A stretch of 64,000 bases of DNA from Aplectana chamaeleonis. Taxonomy: Eukaryota; Nematoda; Chromadorea; Rhabditida; Cosmocercidae. The notes beneath the pieces were generated by a model. The model saw nothing but the letters and a program-made list of their open reading frames with translations. It had not been told where the DNA came from and ran no database searches. Made by a program: the position numbers and the translations under genes. The stretch lies in contig JAPDOI010001739.1 of the NCBI GenBank assembly GCA_029168955.1, forward strand, positions 74,501 to 138,500. Direction: 5' to 3'. Below are positions 52,853 through 63,802 of the stretch, piece after piece. Every line of letters starts with the position of its first letter. Position 1 is the stretch's first letter.

Positions 52853-52964
52853 CAGTGATACTTTGCGTTCCCTATTTCGGTTGGCGCAAACTCGGTGCCC
52901 AAAGCTATAACATAGGCGCACCGAGTTTGCGCCGCCTTTCAATGGGGAACGCAAAGCATCACTA
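52853..52964. mobile_element. 112-bp foldback
   Basis: Near-perfect arms (cagtgatactttgcgttccc and its counterpart gggaacgcaaagcatcacta) with a core ggcgcaaactcggtgcc / ggcgcaccgagtttgcgcc. The ggttggcgcaaactcggtgcc word recurs at 50998-51018. Confidence 0.7.
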
Positions 52965-53450
52965 GGATCGATGCCGCCGTTACAGTATACTTTTTAATAT
53001 ATTATGTTATTTTAATATATTATCTTAGAGGCAGTGTGCACGATAATCTTAGATTTTAAGAATGATCACTAAATCGATTGTGTGGGCTCCGAGTAGAACT
53101 GAAAAGACAGAGAAATAGAGAAAACACCACCAGAAGGGTGCGAAATCCTTTACTCTCGCCCAGTCTTTTTACTGTCACAGGTACTGTCCGTTGTGACAAT
53201 GAATTTTTTTTTGTGACTACTCAGTCAAATATCCATGTTTTCTAACTCGCCCATGTTTATATCCATGTTTTCTTTTTTGTTTCTCTACTATAGAAGGAGT
53301 ACAGTTACGGAGCTTCGGGGGCGAAATATATTTTGACATTGGGGCGCGTTTCAGTACCCGTACCATTTTCTCGATCACTATCGCTCCGTTTTTATCAATT
53401 AGAAGATGGACAACAGAAGCATTGCAATCTTCAGAAAATGCATGCTGATG
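52965..53450. other. MITE left end only
   Basis: A TTAGAGGCAGTGTGCACGAT terminus lies at about 53028, and the following about 170 bp resemble 14290-14410. The right part is unmatched. No gene. Confidence 0.45.
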
Positions 53451-53454
53451 TTAA

Positions 53455-53918
53455 AGGCACAGTCCAACCTCAGAGGTAATTTTTGATATTATGGTCCGGT
53501 CGCCGCCTATAGCAACCCTGCCAAGCGCGAAATCTCAATTCGCTCAAATAAGCGAGAAAAAGTCGGCCACACCCCCTTGAACGAAAAAATGGGTAACGCC
53601 CACTGCCAGGTTTCCGACCTCAATAGGGAAGAAACGCGCGAAGGATTTTATTCAAAACCTATGCTCTTCAATTTGTTTTTGGTCTGGCTTTATATTGTGA
53701 CCTGTTCCAGAACGATAGCTGCGTATAACGAGAAAAAAACAGGCTCGAGACAACTCGTCCGCGAATTTCTAGCCGTTCAAAATCGAGATTTTTGAGAGGC
53801 CATAACTCCGTTCGTAGTGAGTTCTGAGCGATTCTAGAGACACCATTGTGATCAGCGTGAAATTTTCTAAAAAGATAGGCAGAAAACGAAAAATCGATTA
53901 TGAGGTTGGACTGTGTCT
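53455..53918. mobile_element. TTAA MITE (AGGCACAGTCC family)
   Basis: TTAA at 53451-53454 and 53919-53922. Ends AGGCACAGTCCAACCTCAGA and, inverted, AGACACAGTCCAACCTCA. Closely similar to 41994-42468 along its whole length; both hold the same cgttcgtagtgagt... and gacaactcgtccgcg words. Confidence 0.85.
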
Positions 53919-54076
53919 TTAAGGGAAGGATCAATTCGGGGGTAATAGGTCTACTGGACGGCAAAGGCAATTGATTTTGCCAAATGTGAATTGTCTGTGG
54001 AAATGCCGGGAGGAAAACTATTACGTCGGAGCTCGTAAGGGGCCGCGATTTTCTGAGCTCTGAAACTTGTTGTTAA

Positions 54077-54496
54077 AGGCAGTGTCCACGATAAAAATCG
54101 GTTTCGAGTTTCCACCAGAAAACGAAGGTTTAGAGTCTGACTGTTTCATCAGTGAAGAAGGAATCATGAAAAACGCTGCGAAACAACCAAAATCAGCTCT
54201 TCGATTCGAAAGCCACATTTCAACGGTGGATGAGTTGCGCGGGCATGGGCCTGAACTAGACAACATGCGAAAATGCGCCCCAATGCTAAAACTCAGCCGC
54301 GCTCGCGCTCCAATGCTAATGTAGAAGCGGACCAAACTGTTCCTCGGAAAACTCGACCGCGAGCGGACTTCGGAGCCGTATGGAGCTCTTTCGGGCTCGT
54401 TTTCGTTCGTTCTTTCGACCCCAGTGCTCCAATGAGACTCTGAACTTTCGATTTCCGGTCAAAAACCGAAGACGAAATTTATCGTGGACACTGCCT
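54077..54496. mobile_element. TTAA MITE (AGGCAGTGTCCACGATAAA family)
   Basis: TTAA at 54073-54076 and 54497-54500. Inverted ends AGGCAGTGTCCACGATAAA are identical on both sides. Plus-strand ORF 54067-54324 is a by-product. Confidence 0.85.
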
Positions 54497-54500
54497 TTAA

Positions 54501-57061
54501 ACTAAAATTGAAAATTTGACTTTGTGTGTACGATACACTTCTCAGGGCCCATAACTCTCCTGATTTTGGAAGGGGAGCAAAATCCCGGGTTGGTGCAAAG
54601 TTTGTAGGGTGTGAAAATGATGGCGCGGACGAGTATCGACGCAACCGAGGAAAATCAGTTCAACCAAGAACACTGTAAACAACACTGTTAGATACTTTTC
54701 ATTTACAAAATTGTCATAGTTACCGCATGTTATGAGACCTGTACAGCTGGATTCGATATTAAGTTCGCATTTGTGCGGAGGTTCCCTCAATTTTGAGACG
54801 CGGATTGGAACCCCGGAGTGTGAGAAAATTAGAACGCATGCGAGAATTTCGCCCACCCGGATTTTCAATCCTTAGTACAAAACCGAGGTGTTTTTCAATT
54901 CAAAAATTTGCCATTTCCCCAAAAACATTAATTATGCACGTACAGATCGCGGCTGGCATTGTAAAACCTGCGCCGATTTTAAAGGGACCGGAGCAGGGTT
55001 GCGACTTGGCGCAACGGGGGGTCACTAAAACAATCTGGATTTTTTCGGAAAAAAATGAAAATAGGGGGCTCGTATAATTTTAGGAGAAAATGGGAAATTT
55101 TTCCAAACCATTTTGTAAGAAATATGAGGCAGGAGTAGGAAAATTATCTTTTACAACCACAAATTTCAAAACTGTCAAGACTTGTCACTCAAAAGAAGCT
55201 CAAGCAATTCTTCATCTCGAGAGGTTGGTCGTAATGTTTTTTTCCAAATTTCCTGAAATTTCGGTAAAAGGGGAGGTCGTAGCTCCGCCAAAACCTGGCG
55301 CAGCGGCCGGTTCGACCCTGCAATAAACCCACCGTTACCCACCGTAATTCAGAAAGGATGTCAGATTCGTGATCATGACCCCCCATGACAAAGGTTCAGC
55401 CAAATTTGAAATGCCGATATTTTACGGTACAAGTGCCGTAACCTACCGTAATTTTGAGTAAAACAAAAAGTCCGTCGAGGTTTGGCGCAACGGCCTGGTG
55501 GACCTTGGACGGAAGGAAAACGCTCTCCTGCTCCGAAATATTTTTCGCCCCCGAACCCCCGTAACTGTACTCCTATAGAAGTCCCATTCCGTTTCCAACA
55601 AAAAAATAAATACAATTTCCCACGAAACCTCTGAAAATCCCACCCATTGCGGTTTTTCATCAATCGGGGCCTCTCCTTGTCCCGAAGTTCTCCTTTTCTG
55701 CTCAGACAATGAGGGGATGCGTGATGTGCTACTCCTGGTCACCCAGTACGTCACTTGATTGGGTTGAATTGAAAAGCATCCCGATTTTCCACAAATCCGG
55801 TGTGAAAATGTCCATCCGAGCTGGCTTTTTCGGCATCAGAGGCCTACTCTCTCTCTCTCTCTCTCTCTCGCGAAAATCTCATTTTCCGATCGTAAAACTA
55901 GGGAGTGTGAATATCTGCTCGACTGATAGTTGTTCCGAGTTTTCGAATAAGCTCTGCTCTCAAAAATCAGATTTTCAGTTCCGAAATGTATCCGCGTACA
56001 AAACCGGATATCGTAGGTGCGAGAAGATACTTCTCGGACGCAGCGAATCGAAGAAAAGCATTTCATCGTTATTCGTCAAGTAAGTAACCCTTTCATTCGG
56101 TTCTGAGTCGCTTGACATACTTGGTTGGTGGCTTTCATGTCTTACTTTGTGGGGGGGAGGCATGCATCGGTTACCGGAGTTGTCGCGACGCAGCGGAAAC
56201 CCGCCGCGCAATGAGCTCAGCTGCGAAAGACATATAAGGGCCCAATAGAGTATTTCTGTTTAATTCGCTGCTGTAATCCATCGCAAAAAAATTGTATCAC
56301 AGATTTCTATCACTTTATTGCCCGTGGGACTGAATTTTTGATTAGACAAATCCTCGTTTTGGACATGATTGCTCCGCCGCGCGCGACCTGCGGCGACCGC
56401 GACACAACCGCTCGCGGGTTACCGATGCTATGGAACCCTTTGTGGGTATATTCTTATGTTAGCTTCTTTTTCAGTTTCACTCCGGAGGGAGCTCAACAGA
56501 AAACGCCTGGAAAGGCAGCACATCCAGAGACTGAGGAACTACCCAGAATGACTTCTACTCAGCACATGCAGGTTTCCGGTAGCGCGCCAAGATCGTCGCG
56601 GCAAGCGAGGGACTTCAAAAAAAACCTTCAAATAGAAATGAGTAACTTCGAGAATTTGTTGTCATTTATGTCGTAGATCACGAGGGAGGTGTTTGTTATA
56701 TTTGTTAACTTCAAAATCTTTTTTTGTTAAAAAATTTTCGCTTCTTGGAAGTTTTTGTGTGTAAGTCATCTCTTATATGTATCTGCCTTAGGAAAGAAGG
56801 AAAAAAATCGTGTTTCTCATCTTCTGGATCATACCATAGTTGTTTTTTATATCGTCGTGCTTTATTATTAAATGTCATGTATTGGAAGTTTATTTGTGAG
56901 CAAAATAAATCTGCTGTCCTTTTTTCGATTGTGGAAAAATAGTTTAATCAGCTCAGCATTGTGGCGATAATAGGTTATTTGGCACCTCATAAGGAGCGGA
57001 CCGCTTCTTATTGGGGTGCTTCATACTCCTCTAATTGTTACCCACAATGCTAGACTTTACA
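54501..57061. other. No gene; one degenerate repeat and a microsatellite
   Basis: 54994-55320 begins cagggttgcgacttggcgca and ends ...ctggcgcagcggccggttcgaccctg. It resembles 16003-16386 and, at its start, 59768-59793; it may be a decayed inverted-repeat element but lacks a visible target duplication. A (CT)n run of about 25 bp lies at 55846-55870. Other ORFs show no motif. Confidence 0.45.
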
Positions 57062-57486
57062 CACCACTGCAACGGAAAAAGGCGGTGGTGCGCTTGCATC
57101 CTTTCACCAAGCAAATTTCAGCCATGGCTTTGATTTGGATTCAAGAATGGGCCGTGTACAGCAGATAATTTTCCCCTTTTAATGGATTCCTGTGCTTCTC
57201 TCATTTTTCTCTTGTTGATCCTGCGTGTATCTATAACAAATGATTTAGTTGTGCCTATATTGTCTATTTGGAGGGAAACCCACATGGACAATATGGACAC
57301 AATTAAATCATGCACTATAGATAAATCAGGGAAAAACACAAAAAAAAAGAGAAACAAGAAACCATAAACAAGGGAAAAGTTATCAGCAGTCCCCGATCGA
57401 TTCTTAAAACCAAGTCAAAGCCATGGCTACAATTTGCTTGGTGAAAGGATGCAAGCGCTCCACCGCCTTTTTCCGTTGCCGTGAAG
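57062..57486. mobile_element. 425-bp foldback
   Basis: Outer arms of about 110 bp (aacggaaaaaggcggtgg... catcctttcaccaagcaaatt and complement) and an inner cattgt/acaatatggacac palindrome at 57255-57305. Symmetric enough that both strands show mirrored ORFs. Confidence 0.75.
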
Positions 57487-57544
57487 TACATAGAATCGGT
57501 TGTACTGCAGAGTGAAATCGGTTGGAAGGTGGTGAATCAACGGT

Positions 57545-57790
57545 TTAACGGCGGTGAAGCATCGGGTGATTAGCGGTGGAAGATCGGTTGTACGCTGGAT
57601 GACCGTGGAGGGGCAACCGACGTTCCCCCGCTGAACAACCGTCAGCGGTTGTACGGCGGACTAGTATCGGTTGCACGAAGGATGACCCCGGCGGGGCGAC
57701 CGAAGTTCCCCCGCTGAACAACCGCCCCCCGTGTCTGAGCGGTTGTACGGTGGATAAGTATCCGTTATACGCTGGATGACCAGGGGCCGG
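57545..57790. repeat. About 90-bp tandem repeat, 2.5 units
   Basis: Units contain tcggttgtacgctggatgac, gttcccccgctgaacaaccg and gcggttgtacgg. A further partial unit in the same sense lies at 59463-59505 (gaggggcaaccgac, ccgctgaacaac). ggggccggatgcatcaac at 57784 recurs inverted at 59440-59457. Confidence 0.65.
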
Positions 57791-58049
57791 ATGCATCAAC
57801 GCGAATCTCGGGGTTTGGGCAGGCGCGGGGCACGCAGGGCAGCGAAATCGGTATGCTAAGCCGCTGGGGCAAGGGCAGTGCCCCCACCTGCCCCAGCTCG
57901 GAAGCTGGGGCAGCGGCTGCCCCGGCTGGGGCAAGAGTGATGAAACGTTGCAGAAATATGATACGATGATGTAGTAACCAACATTTTTAAGACTTGCTGT
58001 TACTTTCGTCGACATAATATTTTATTTAGCTTCTCGTAAACATTTTTTG

Positions 58050-58222
58050 CCTGAAATTTTCACATGATTGGGGGCGGGCGGACACCAAGCAATAACTTGT
58101 TCCTGAGCGTGTTTTCTACAACTTTTTTCTCCTATTTTCACATTTCACATTTTTGATGGCCAGATCTACCTTCTCATAAGGATAGCACAACAACCATTTT
58201 TATCGCGAACCCTGCCTTGAAG
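58050..58222. mobile_element. Half of an AGGCAGGGTTC-type MITE
   Basis: Reverse complement of the left part of 7850-8010 (shared gcaataacttgttcc, ggccagatctacctt, gaaccctgcct). Only one end is present; the right flank reads ttga instead of TTAA. Confidence 0.65.
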
Positions 58223-58422
58223 TAGGAAAAACGGTGGGCGAAATGGGATTTAGAGCCAGACTCATGGTTTTCTAAATAAATTACATGATTTTTTCAAAAG
58301 TTGATACTCACACGAAGTTCGCAGCATTTGCAGTTTTGCACACGCTGTGAAGCCCAAATAGCGAGCGAACTCGAAAATAAAATGACATTTCAAAACTGTG
58401 AATGAAATTAAAACAAATTTAT

Positions 58423-58506
58423 TATAGTTCTACAATTTCGAAAAAAATGTCGAACGAACGAAAATTGAAATTTTTTTTTCGAAAAATTCTTTCGTGTACA
58501 ACTATA
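58423..58506. mobile_element. 84-bp miniature of the GAACGAACGAAA element
   Basis: Ends TATAGTTCTACAATTTCGAA and, inverted, TATAGTTGTACACGAAAGAA. Flanks AAATTTAT (58415-58422) and ATATTTAT (58507-58514), a 7/8 match at 8-bp spacing. It starts with the same sequence as 36070-36897 through a single gtcgaacgaacgaaaattga unit, then goes straight to the right end. Confidence 0.8.
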
Positions 58507-58638
58507 ATATTTATGTTTTATTAGCATGCTACATTATAAAAAAGTGAATCCAAGATGTTCAACCGCACCAAAAACAAAAGGAAGTAAAAAGCAGAAGGCT
58601 CAGAGCAGACGGGGTAAATATTCTCAGCTGTTTCGGCT

Positions 58639-59269
58639 GATCGCTCCGACACTGGCAGCGGACTCCTGCAGGAGAAAACGACGATCGCGGTCTCCCGCAG
58701 GAGCTGTTTTGTCCTGTAGGAGACCGAACTAAAGTGAAGCGGCCTCCTACAGGACACGCTGCCGCATCGCTTCCACTGGGTCTCCCACAGGACAAAACAG
58801 CTCCGGTAGTTGTCCTGGAACGCGCACGTTGAACCATTGGTCGAACCCGCGCGGTGTACGATACGCGTGTGCATGGGGTGGAGAGCTGATTCGCCCATGC
58901 AGGCTCACCGAGGCGCCCCCTTCATTGGTTGATTGGGGTGCTCTGGGGCCGGAGTTCCACATTTCTTGGGAAATGGGGGAAGAATGCTATTGGGGCTTCA
59001 TCCCCTATATTAAATTTTGCCGTTGACAAAGTTGTCGACGGTGAAGTGTGATAATCATGCTTCGATTTTAAAGAATTCGAAAACGAGGCGGTTTTGGTTT
59101 GATTCCAGCAAACGTTATTTGAAATTCCCTCCAAGCTACCGTACAAGTTCCGGTCTCCTACAGGAGTATCACAAGACTCCTACAGGAGAAAACCAGGACT
59201 CCTGTTGCAGGGGAGACTAGGACTCCCAGCCGACTCCTGTAGGAGTCCGCTGCCAGTGTCGGAGCGATC
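58639..59269. mobile_element. Inverted-repeat element dense in CTCCTRYAGGAG palindromes
   Basis: Terminal inverted repeats of about 29 bp (gatcgctccgacactggcag... and complement). At least nine copies of tcctgcagga / tcctacagga / tcctgtagga palindromes cluster at both ends (58665-58800, 59150-59245). No gene; the central 58830-59130 is unrelated DNA. Confidence 0.7.
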
Positions 59270-59519
59270 ACAGGTTTTAGCCGTAAAATGGTGCGCACCG
59301 TACGTCATTGCGTACACTCCGCTGGGGTTAGTTGCCCCGACGCCATCAAGCGCATGTGCATACGGGGTAGGGCACAGACTCTCGGGGCACCTTCGCTGGG
59401 GTAGCCAGACCCTGCCCCTGTCCTTGCCCCGCCGTGTGCGTTGATGCATCCGGCCCCAGGGAGGGGCAACCGACATTGCCCCGCTGAACAACGGTCAGCG
59501 GGTCTGAGAAATACTGTTT

Positions 59520-59751
59520 TGCCGAAAATAATCTTTAATTTTCGAGTGACCCCATTTTTCACGGTGACATCCACCGCGAACATGTTCATCCAATCGGACA
59601 ACTAGTCCAGGCCAGCGATTAATGTCACGTTGTAGCGACGTTCTAGCGCGTTTGTCGTCACTTCGCCATAATTTTGGTAACAATTGGGGGCCAACGCATT
59701 GTTTTAAGTGAAAAAACTCTGGGACGAAAATCATCGTGAGCACTGCCTCTT
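59520..59751. mobile_element. Right part of a TTAA-type MITE
   Basis: Parallels 14505-14725 (gcgaacatgttcatc, aggccagcgattaatgtcac, gggccaacgcatt) and ends cgtgagcactgcctcTTA. Confidence 0.55.
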
Positions 59752-60066
59752 AGGTTAACTGGCAGGATCAAGCGGGGTTGCGAAATTTCGCAACGGGGGT
59801 GGGGAGGGGTTCGCAGAAATCTTGGTCAGAAAAAATTCCGGCCCGAAAATGAAAGTTTGTGATGGAATCCTGAAAAAATTCTCGATATTTTTGGTATTTT
59901 TCGGCGCGTGACAATTTCAGTAATCAAATCTTCGATGTCTGACAGCTTCAGCAATCAAATATAAACTCCTCAGAAATCGCGCCTCGGGGGGGGACGCAAA
60001 TTTTTTTTGATGGTGAGGGGATCTCTCCGATTTCGAAAAATTACGCAACGCCCCGTTTGACCCTCT

Positions 60067-60281
60067 CAGGCGATTCTCGGCCCCGAGCCGCACCGAATAG
60101 GGATCGGAGCCGCCTGACAGTTCGGCTCGTTCTCCCAATCTCCGGGCTACTGCTGTCGCTGTTCGGGCCAACCGGAATAGTCCGGAAAGCAACAGCAGTG
60201 GCCCGGACAGCAACAGGAGCCGACTCGCAGATTGGAAAAACGAGCCAAATTGTCAGGCGGCTCGGGGCCGATAATCGCCTG
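60067..60281. mobile_element. 215-bp GC-rich foldback
   Basis: Ends caggcgattctcggccccga and tcggggccgataatcgcctg. Internal arms share gccgcctgacagttcggctcg / cgagccaaattgtcaggcgg. No coding sequence. Confidence 0.75.
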
Positions 60282-60861
60282 AGCTGTTAACTGTGTCCTT
60301 TATAGACCCGTCCCCAAGGTTCCACTAGGTAGCAAGCGACTTTCAAGAGTGGAAAATTATTCAGCGCTCTGCTGTGACCCAGGGAAAACCTGAAAATGGT
60401 CTGATGAAGTAGCATACCGCTGTTAGGCGAAGTCCCTGTTGATTGCAGTTGGCAACGGATTGCGAATGTGAAATGTTGCTCAGGCAATATAGGGAAAATT
60501 TGAGCTGAACCCGACCAACTGAGATAGCTGTTTTCTCCAGGGAAGAATCAAACCCTGAAATACAAAACATGAAAACGAGGGTACGAAACGCTGAGAAAAA
60601 TACACAAAACTTCGAGCATGGTGAAGGAACGTGAATTACAAAATTGAAAGCTTTCACTACTCGAATATCTGCACGTGAACTGATAATTCCAACATAGTTG
60701 GATCCCACAGCCAACGAACAAACAATAACAAGTAACATGTTCAGCAGAGGGGAACGTAGTGAAACGAATTTCTCATATCAATTTGAGTGAGCTTGCAAAG
60801 AACAAACTTTTTTTGTCACAGTTCGCGTTTGATTTTAACAAAACGTTCTTTGTAGCGTTAA

Positions 60862-61695
60862 GACCCAGTCCAATGGTTATGCCCCGGCCGCTGTGTGTAG
60901 CAACCCTGCCAAACACGGAACCTCAATTCTTCAGAATAAGCGTGAAAAATCGAGCACAGACTCCCCACTTGTGTATTCGGCCTCACCAAGGACGGACGCG
61001 CCATGGATTTTGATAAAAACCTAAGTTCTCCTATTTGTTACCGGTCTAGCTTCGTTATGTGTTCTACTTCGGTGCGATGGCTGCGAAGCACGAGGGAAAA
61101 CAGGACCGAGACAACTCGCCTAAAAAGTTCTCACCGTCCAATTTTACATTCTTTGAAGGACCGTGCCTCCGTTCGTGAAGAGTTCTTAGCGATTCATCCA
61201 TTCAACAGCTTTATTTTTTTAATAATGAAACATGCGGAATGTGAGGAAGGTTGAAGCCTAGCTTGCTCGGATGAATACAGGCGGCGTAAGCAGCGGAGCG
61301 GTCGGTCATGTCAAAATATAGCAGTTATAAGGAGATTTTGACATGATAAGCCCGATAAGCCTTACTCAGACCGGCTCAAAATGGGGAAGCTAGGCTATAA
61401 TTACGACGGCCCGCGCTTGCAGGTAAACAGAACAGAAAGCAAATAAAATAATCGTACAAATTGAAGCACCCTACAGTTGAAGCTCTAGCAGAAAATGCTG
61501 CCATCTGCCCATGCAATGACCTGAGACTGGAGTGCTGCTCTTGAAAGTCGGAAAATTTCCGACGTCAACGATTTCCGAAGATAATTTGTTGCAAATTGGG
61601 ATGATGACCCTGATGACACCTTTATGATCAACCCAAAATTTTCTCCAAGATGAGCAAAAAAAAGCTGGGAAACTATTCCGAGGTTGGACTGTCCC
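60862..61695. mobile_element. AGGCACAGTCC-type TTAA MITE with nested insertion
   Basis: TTAA at 60858-60861. The body has the family words gtagcaaccctgccaa and gacaactcgcc, and the right end is gaggttggactgtccc directly before TTA (61696-61698). A second foldback (about 61260-61398; ends gcctagctt and aagctaggc) is nested inside. Confidence 0.7.
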
Positions 61696-61698
61696 TTA

Positions 61699-61834
61699 GG
61701 GGTCGTTTATACTCCCGCCGCCGAGCGGCGCGGCACAGTGCATTTCTGTAAAATTGATCACGCGGCGCGGCAGGATCGATATCATAGGATTGCACTTCGC
61801 CGCGCCGCTCGGCGGCGGAAGTGTAAACGACGCC
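61699..61834. mobile_element. GC-rich Harbinger-like MITE, sister of 28896-29031
   Basis: TTA at 61696-61698 and 61835-61837. Ends GGGGTCGTTTATACTCCCGC and, inverted, GGCGTCGTTTACACTTCCGC. Same 136-bp length as the copy at 28896. Confidence 0.85.
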
Positions 61835-61837
61835 TTA

Positions 61838-62241
61838 GACGTCATTCATAGTCCTCATCGCAAGCGCGGGACGAGCGGTGGACGATGAAACTTTTCACCG
61901 CGCGGCACGCGCGGGACGAGCGGGAAGCCACTATGAAATCTCCGGCGGCACCGCCATTGTGGTGCAGGTGAAAGTCGGGCCTTTACTGTGACATGCGCAG
62001 AAATCCCTGGCTTGCATCTGCGTATGCGGTAGCGCAGGATAGTCCCATTGGAGTGGACTCAAATCGAGAAGCAAGCATTGATTGAAACGGTAAAACCGCC
62101 ACGGCGGTTAGGGGGGCGCCGCCATGGCGGCGTTGGTGGACTATGAAAGTTCTTACCGCGCGTGCAGCACGGAAAAAAGTTTTATAGTCCACCGCTCGTC
62201 CCGCGCGTGCCGCGCTTGCGGTGAGGACTATGAATGACGCC
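61838..62241. mobile_element. TTA-flanked MITE with GCAAGCGCGG arms
   Basis: TTA at 61835-61837 and 62242-62244. Ends GACGTCATTCATAGTCCTCA and, inverted, GGCGTCATTCATAGTCCTCA, then ccgcaagcgcgg. A TTAA MITE end (aggcacaatccaacctcag) starts at once at 62246, sharing the TTA. Confidence 0.8.
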
Positions 62242-62954
62242 TTAAAGGCACAATCCAACCTCAGAATAGTTTTCCTGTTTTTTTTTCGCCTATCTTGAAA
62301 ACGGTCCCACGCTGATTCCAATAATCTCTGTCTCTGGAATTGTACAAGACCCCCTGGGAACGGAGTTATGACCCCTCAAGAACTCAGCTGCGGAAGCATG
62401 GTGGACGAGTTGTCCGAGGCTTGTAACTTCCGTCATTCGCAACAGGTGTATGCGAGCTGACCCAAATAAAAAAAGGGGCTGAGAGTAAAGGGAAAAACGG
62501 GTTTATTGATCGGAAACCATAGTTCATCTTGCCATTGCTGAGCTAAAAAGATCGTAAAAGGGGCGTGCCAAAGTGGCTTCCTGATATGGGCGCCCCAAAG
62601 TGGCTTCCTCCTATATCTCGATACGTTCAAATACAAGAGGGCAAAAGTTCAAACTTAGCTTTCCAAGGCCTCGTTCTCAAAAAAAGGCGGCATTCCTTCA
62701 CAATTCGTGGGGATTGGACTATTTAACTACGGAACTTCGCTAGTCAGGCGGGGTCAAGCTCACGGTGGTCCGCGGACAACCGTGGGACCGAGAGGGGGGT
62801 CGTTATTTTTTTTGACCCATCTAAAATAATGTCTGTATCATTGAAAATCCAATCTTAAGGTAAAATTGTCTGGGGCCATGATTATTTACCATGGAATAGT
62901 AAACATTATCGATGGAACAAGAGCGGTTCCAAATGAAAAATGGAGTAAACGTGT

Positions 62955-63802
62955 ACTCTGCCAATTCGAGACTTGATGCTTCGGGAAAAGCGGCCTTTAT
63001 CACGCTCTGTTATCATTAGGCATCAAATTCACCTTTAGCGCCGTCATCAAAGCTTATCCGCGCAAAGGGTGAATTTGCTGAGCGGTAGGATATCAATCAG
63101 CGCAAAGAGTGAAAATACCGCAAGCGCTAACATGTTAATGCATATCAGTTGCTAAGCGGTTGGATATCACTCAGCGCAAAGGGTGAAATTACCGCCGTTG
63201 CTGGCATGTCAGAAAATTCTAAACAAGTGAAAACATCTCAGCGAAAACATGATAAAACAATTGATCACGTCTCGATGTGTTTACCATGAGCACAGCCGGT
63301 ATAAAAGCCGCCTCATCTCACTAGAGTCCTCATTCGGCATTCTGATGCCGGCCCTGAAAGATGACTTCGGGTCACTCTACGGAGGCCAGCATAATTTTGG
63401 CTGCTGGGAGGATACAGTGGGTATCCTCACGGCGCATGGGGGGGGGCGAGTTACGCAGCGGTCCGCAGAGGGTGGCTCCTCACCGCAGACCTCGGTGAAG
63501 ATTACGCCCATGTTGCGGACTAGGCGGGGCTTCTTGCGCTGTGGACCTTCAAATTCGTAAAATTTTCGAGGTAAACTCACCCATTTTCGAGGTAATTTCA
63601 CCTCATTTTCGGGGTAAATTGGACCCTCTCTCGCTGCCAGTTCGCACCATTTTCAAGAGATATTCACCTCATTCTCACCTATCCTAGCGGCAAATTCACC
63701 CATACAGTGAATTTAACGCGGCAAATTAAGACTTCATGCCGACTTGTACATGAGCATCAAGTCTCTTTTGCTGAGGCATCAAGTCTCGAATTGGCAGAGT
63801 AC
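62955..63802. mobile_element. Inverted-repeat element containing a 90-bp tandem
   Basis: A 27-bp inverted pair: tactctgccaattcgagact at 62955 onward and its complement ending about 63802. Inside, two units of about 90 bp at 63070-63215 share gcggtnggatatcanтcagcgcaaag-type words (ggatatcactcagcgcaaag in the second), then gaggtaatttcacc repeats at 63565-63620. No gene. Confidence 0.55.

Noticed and set aside
54994..55320. A hAT element with CAGGGTTGCG ends
   Set aside because: The ends are only loosely inverted and the 8 bp outside them (gaccggag and caataaac) do not match, so it is kept only as an unassigned repeat.
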